DNA from: KBS-96 sp964247975
GTDB taxonomy: Bacteria > Acidobacteriota > Terriglobia > Bryobacterales > Bryobacteraceae
NCBI GenBank assembly: GCA_964247975.1
Contig: CAXTWH010000002.1
Location: 62,001 to 126,000, forward strand
Reading direction: 5' to 3'
Length of the DNA stretch: 64,000 nt
Shown: one piece after another, positions 62,632 through 64,000 of the stretch
Layout: the number at the start of each line of letters is the position of its first letter
How positions within the stretch are numbered: the first letter of the stretch is position 1
Notes under the pieces: model-generated
What the model was told of the DNA's origin: nothing
The model's database searches: none
Seen by the model: only the letters and a program-made list of their open reading frames with translations
Translations under genes and position numbers: made by a program

Positions 62632-64000
62632 ATGTTTCTGAGCTTTTCCAGATTGTTACTAGCTCTTGCTTGTTGTTGTGCATTGTCAAGTACTAAGTTG
62701 TTTTCACAGGCTGTTTCCGGCAATCTCATAGGGACAGTTACGGATTCGAGTAACGCGGCCGTGGGTGGGGCGGATATTGAGGCTAAAAATGCCAGTACCG
62801 GGTTTACAGCGAAAACTACGAGTAATGAGTCAGGTAACTATACGGTGCCTGACTTAGCTCCCGGTACTTACTCAATTACTGTGACCAAGACAGGCTTTAA
62901 ATCGTACACACAGCAGAATACAACTGTAAACGTATCTCAATCGAGCACAGTCAATGTGATCCTTACGGTTGGCGAAGCGTCGCAGCAAGTTACGGTGACC
63001 GATGCTCCCCCCATCATCGAGAGCGACCGAGCCGCAGTGGAAACCCGGCTATCCTCTCAACAAATTTCGACTTTGCCTCTTGCAGGACGTAATTTCACGG
63101 CGCTAGCGCTGCTGACGCCCGGATCAGTCATCAACACATTCCAACATGCAGCCAGTGAAAACCCGCAGCAGTCGATTCTTGTAAATACCGGAGGTCAGGA
63201 GTTTGCAGGCACCAACTATCAGCTTGACGGCATGAATAACAACGACTCTGTTCTTGGCATCACGATTGTGAATCCGGCGGTAGACTCAGTAGGCGAATTT
63301 ACTGCGCAAACAAACGACTACGATCCTGAATACCAGGCGACGGGCGCCGTGATCCAGGTGCAGACCAAATCCGGAACGAATCAATTTCATGGCAGCGCCT
63401 TCGAGTTCTTGCAGAACAATATCTTCCAGGCTCGTGATCCTTTCACACAAGGGTTGCACGCTCCGGGGACGCCGGCTCCCGCTCATCGTGGAATACCCGA
63501 GCTTCGGTTCAATCAATTCGGCGGTTCGCTTGGGGGCCCTGTGAAGAAGGACAAGCTTTTTTTCTTTCTCGATTACCAGGGTACCCAAAGAAGGCTGGGC
63601 GGTTCGGAATCGCTTCGTGTTCCCACCCAAGCTGAACGTACCGGCAACCTCAGTGACTTAGGAGTTGCTATTTATGATCCGAATACCGGTTTACCCGGCG
63701 GAACCGGCCGAGTCCCAATCCCTGGAGCGAACCTCGGTTCTCGCGTTTCGCCGCCGGCAGTCGCCATTCTAAACGCGTTGCCGTTACCTAACATCGCAAC
63801 AACCAATCCGTCTGCGAACAATTTTGCGACGAGTGCCGTCGAGCAGTACCCCACCAATCAATTCGACACGCGAGGAGATTACTCGGTCAACGACAAACTT
63901 CGGGTGTTCGGCAGATACAGCTATCTCACTGCAAACGTCACGGCTCCTGGTCCGTTCGGCTTGTATGGCGGGTCCGCCTTCCCCGCGTTTGCCTTTTCGG
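62632..64000 (+). CDS. TonB-dependent receptor, Oar-like (5' part, runs off the window)
   Basis: The frame opens at an ATG at 62632 (after GAGGGG) and is still open at the end, about 456 residues. Signal peptide to about 27. Then comes a carboxypeptidase-regulatory-like domain (NLIGTVTDSSNAAVGGADI, NYTVPDLAPGTYSITV), the plug domain (LPLAGRNFTALALLTPG, YQLDGMNNND, IQVQTKSGTNQFHGS) and the start of the barrel with LRFNQFGGSLGGPVKKDKLFFF. It has the same architecture as the receptor at 8127-11504 but is clearly a different paralogue. Probably takes up the products of the upstream glycoside hydrolase. Confidence 0.93.
   Translation, partial: MFLSFSRLLLALACCCALSSTKLFSQAVSGNLIGTVTDSSNAAVGGADIEAKNASTGFTAKTTSNESGNYTVPDLAPGTYSITVTKTGFKSYTQQNTTVNVSQSSTVNVILTVGEASQQVTVTDAPPIIESDRAAVETRLSSQQISTLPLAGRNFTALALLTPGSVINTFQHAASENPQQSILVNTGGQEFAGTNYQLDGMNNNDSVLGITIVNPAVDSVGEFTAQTNDYDPEYQATGAVIQVQTKSGTNQFHGSAFEFLQNNIFQARDPFTQGLHAPGTPAPAHRGIPELRFNQFGGSLGGPVKKDKLFFFLDYQGTQRRLGGSESLRVPTQAERTGNLSDLGVAIYDPNTGLPGGTGRVPIPGANLGSRVSPPAVAILNALPLPNIATTNPSANNFATSAVEQYPTNQFDTRGDYSVNDKLRVFGRYSYLTANVTAPGPFGLYGGSAFPAFAFS

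Noticed and set aside
1..64000. CRISPR arrays, tRNA or rRNA genes, complete insertion sequences
   Set aside because: No regularly spaced direct repeats outside the FG-GAP coding repeats, no tRNA cloverleaf in the intergenic stretches read, no rRNA signature and no transposase frame were found by eye.

Overview
The window looks like one contig of an Acidobacteriota chromosome, most likely near Solibacter/Bryobacter. This is inferred from gene content, not from a marker phylogeny. The clues are a PadR regulator paired with an 'acidobacterial duplicated orphan permease' (ADOP), two very large TonB-dependent receptors with an N-terminal carboxypeptidase-regulatory-like domain, several large secreted proteins, and a split F-type ATP synthase locus. 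A run of exactly 100 N at 38226-38325 shows it is a draft or metagenome scaffold.

Layout. 1-122 is the start of a probable SIS-domain gene leaving the window. 209-6717 (minus) is a nitrate assimilation operon: NarK-type transporter, NasA, an unknown 115-residue protein, NirB and a Rieske NirD, all overlapping or nearly so. 6886-11504 holds a secreted TPR protein and an Oar-like receptor with a clear terminator and a structured leader. 11692-16352 is an arabinofuranosidase-glpK-glpD operon. 16418-18492 is a decayed isoaspartyl peptidase gene with a nonsense codon and a frameshift, cut open by an insert of about 980 bp carrying a Uma2-family gene. 18532-25702 has a GNAT gene, a two-gene secreted/outer-membrane locus (LssY_C plus beta-barrel, and a Cys-rich partner) and the PadR-ADOP pair.

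25789-34602 is the envelope region. A compact PBP transpeptidase and a SpoIID-HExxH fusion (plus) converge on a four-gene overlapping operon (minus): small anchored protein, DUF1175 lipoprotein, thioester alpha-2-macroglobulin, polytopic membrane protein. 34750-43951 has topoisomerase IB, a GH43-like enzyme, a giant NHL/FG-GAP secreted protein containing the assembly gap, exonuclease III, a MATE pump and an HD protein. 43960-49862 is atpF'-F-H-A-G-D-C without atpB/atpE. Then come infC, a catalytically dead M1 aminopeptidase homologue fused to TPRs, and lpxB.

54990-58304 is a small accessory island: a broken higA, an AbiEii-like nucleotidyltransferase with a small partner, a serine hydrolase and hicAB. 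The end carries a TetR/SDR divergent pair with a nested palindromic operator, a six-hairpin glycoside hydrolase and the 5' part of a second Oar-like receptor.

The best candidates for something little described are the alpha-2-macroglobulin/DUF1175 operon with its membrane partners beside the PBP/SpoIID-protease pair, the M1 pseudo-peptidase, the nucleotidyltransferase pair, and the LssY_C/beta-barrel locus.
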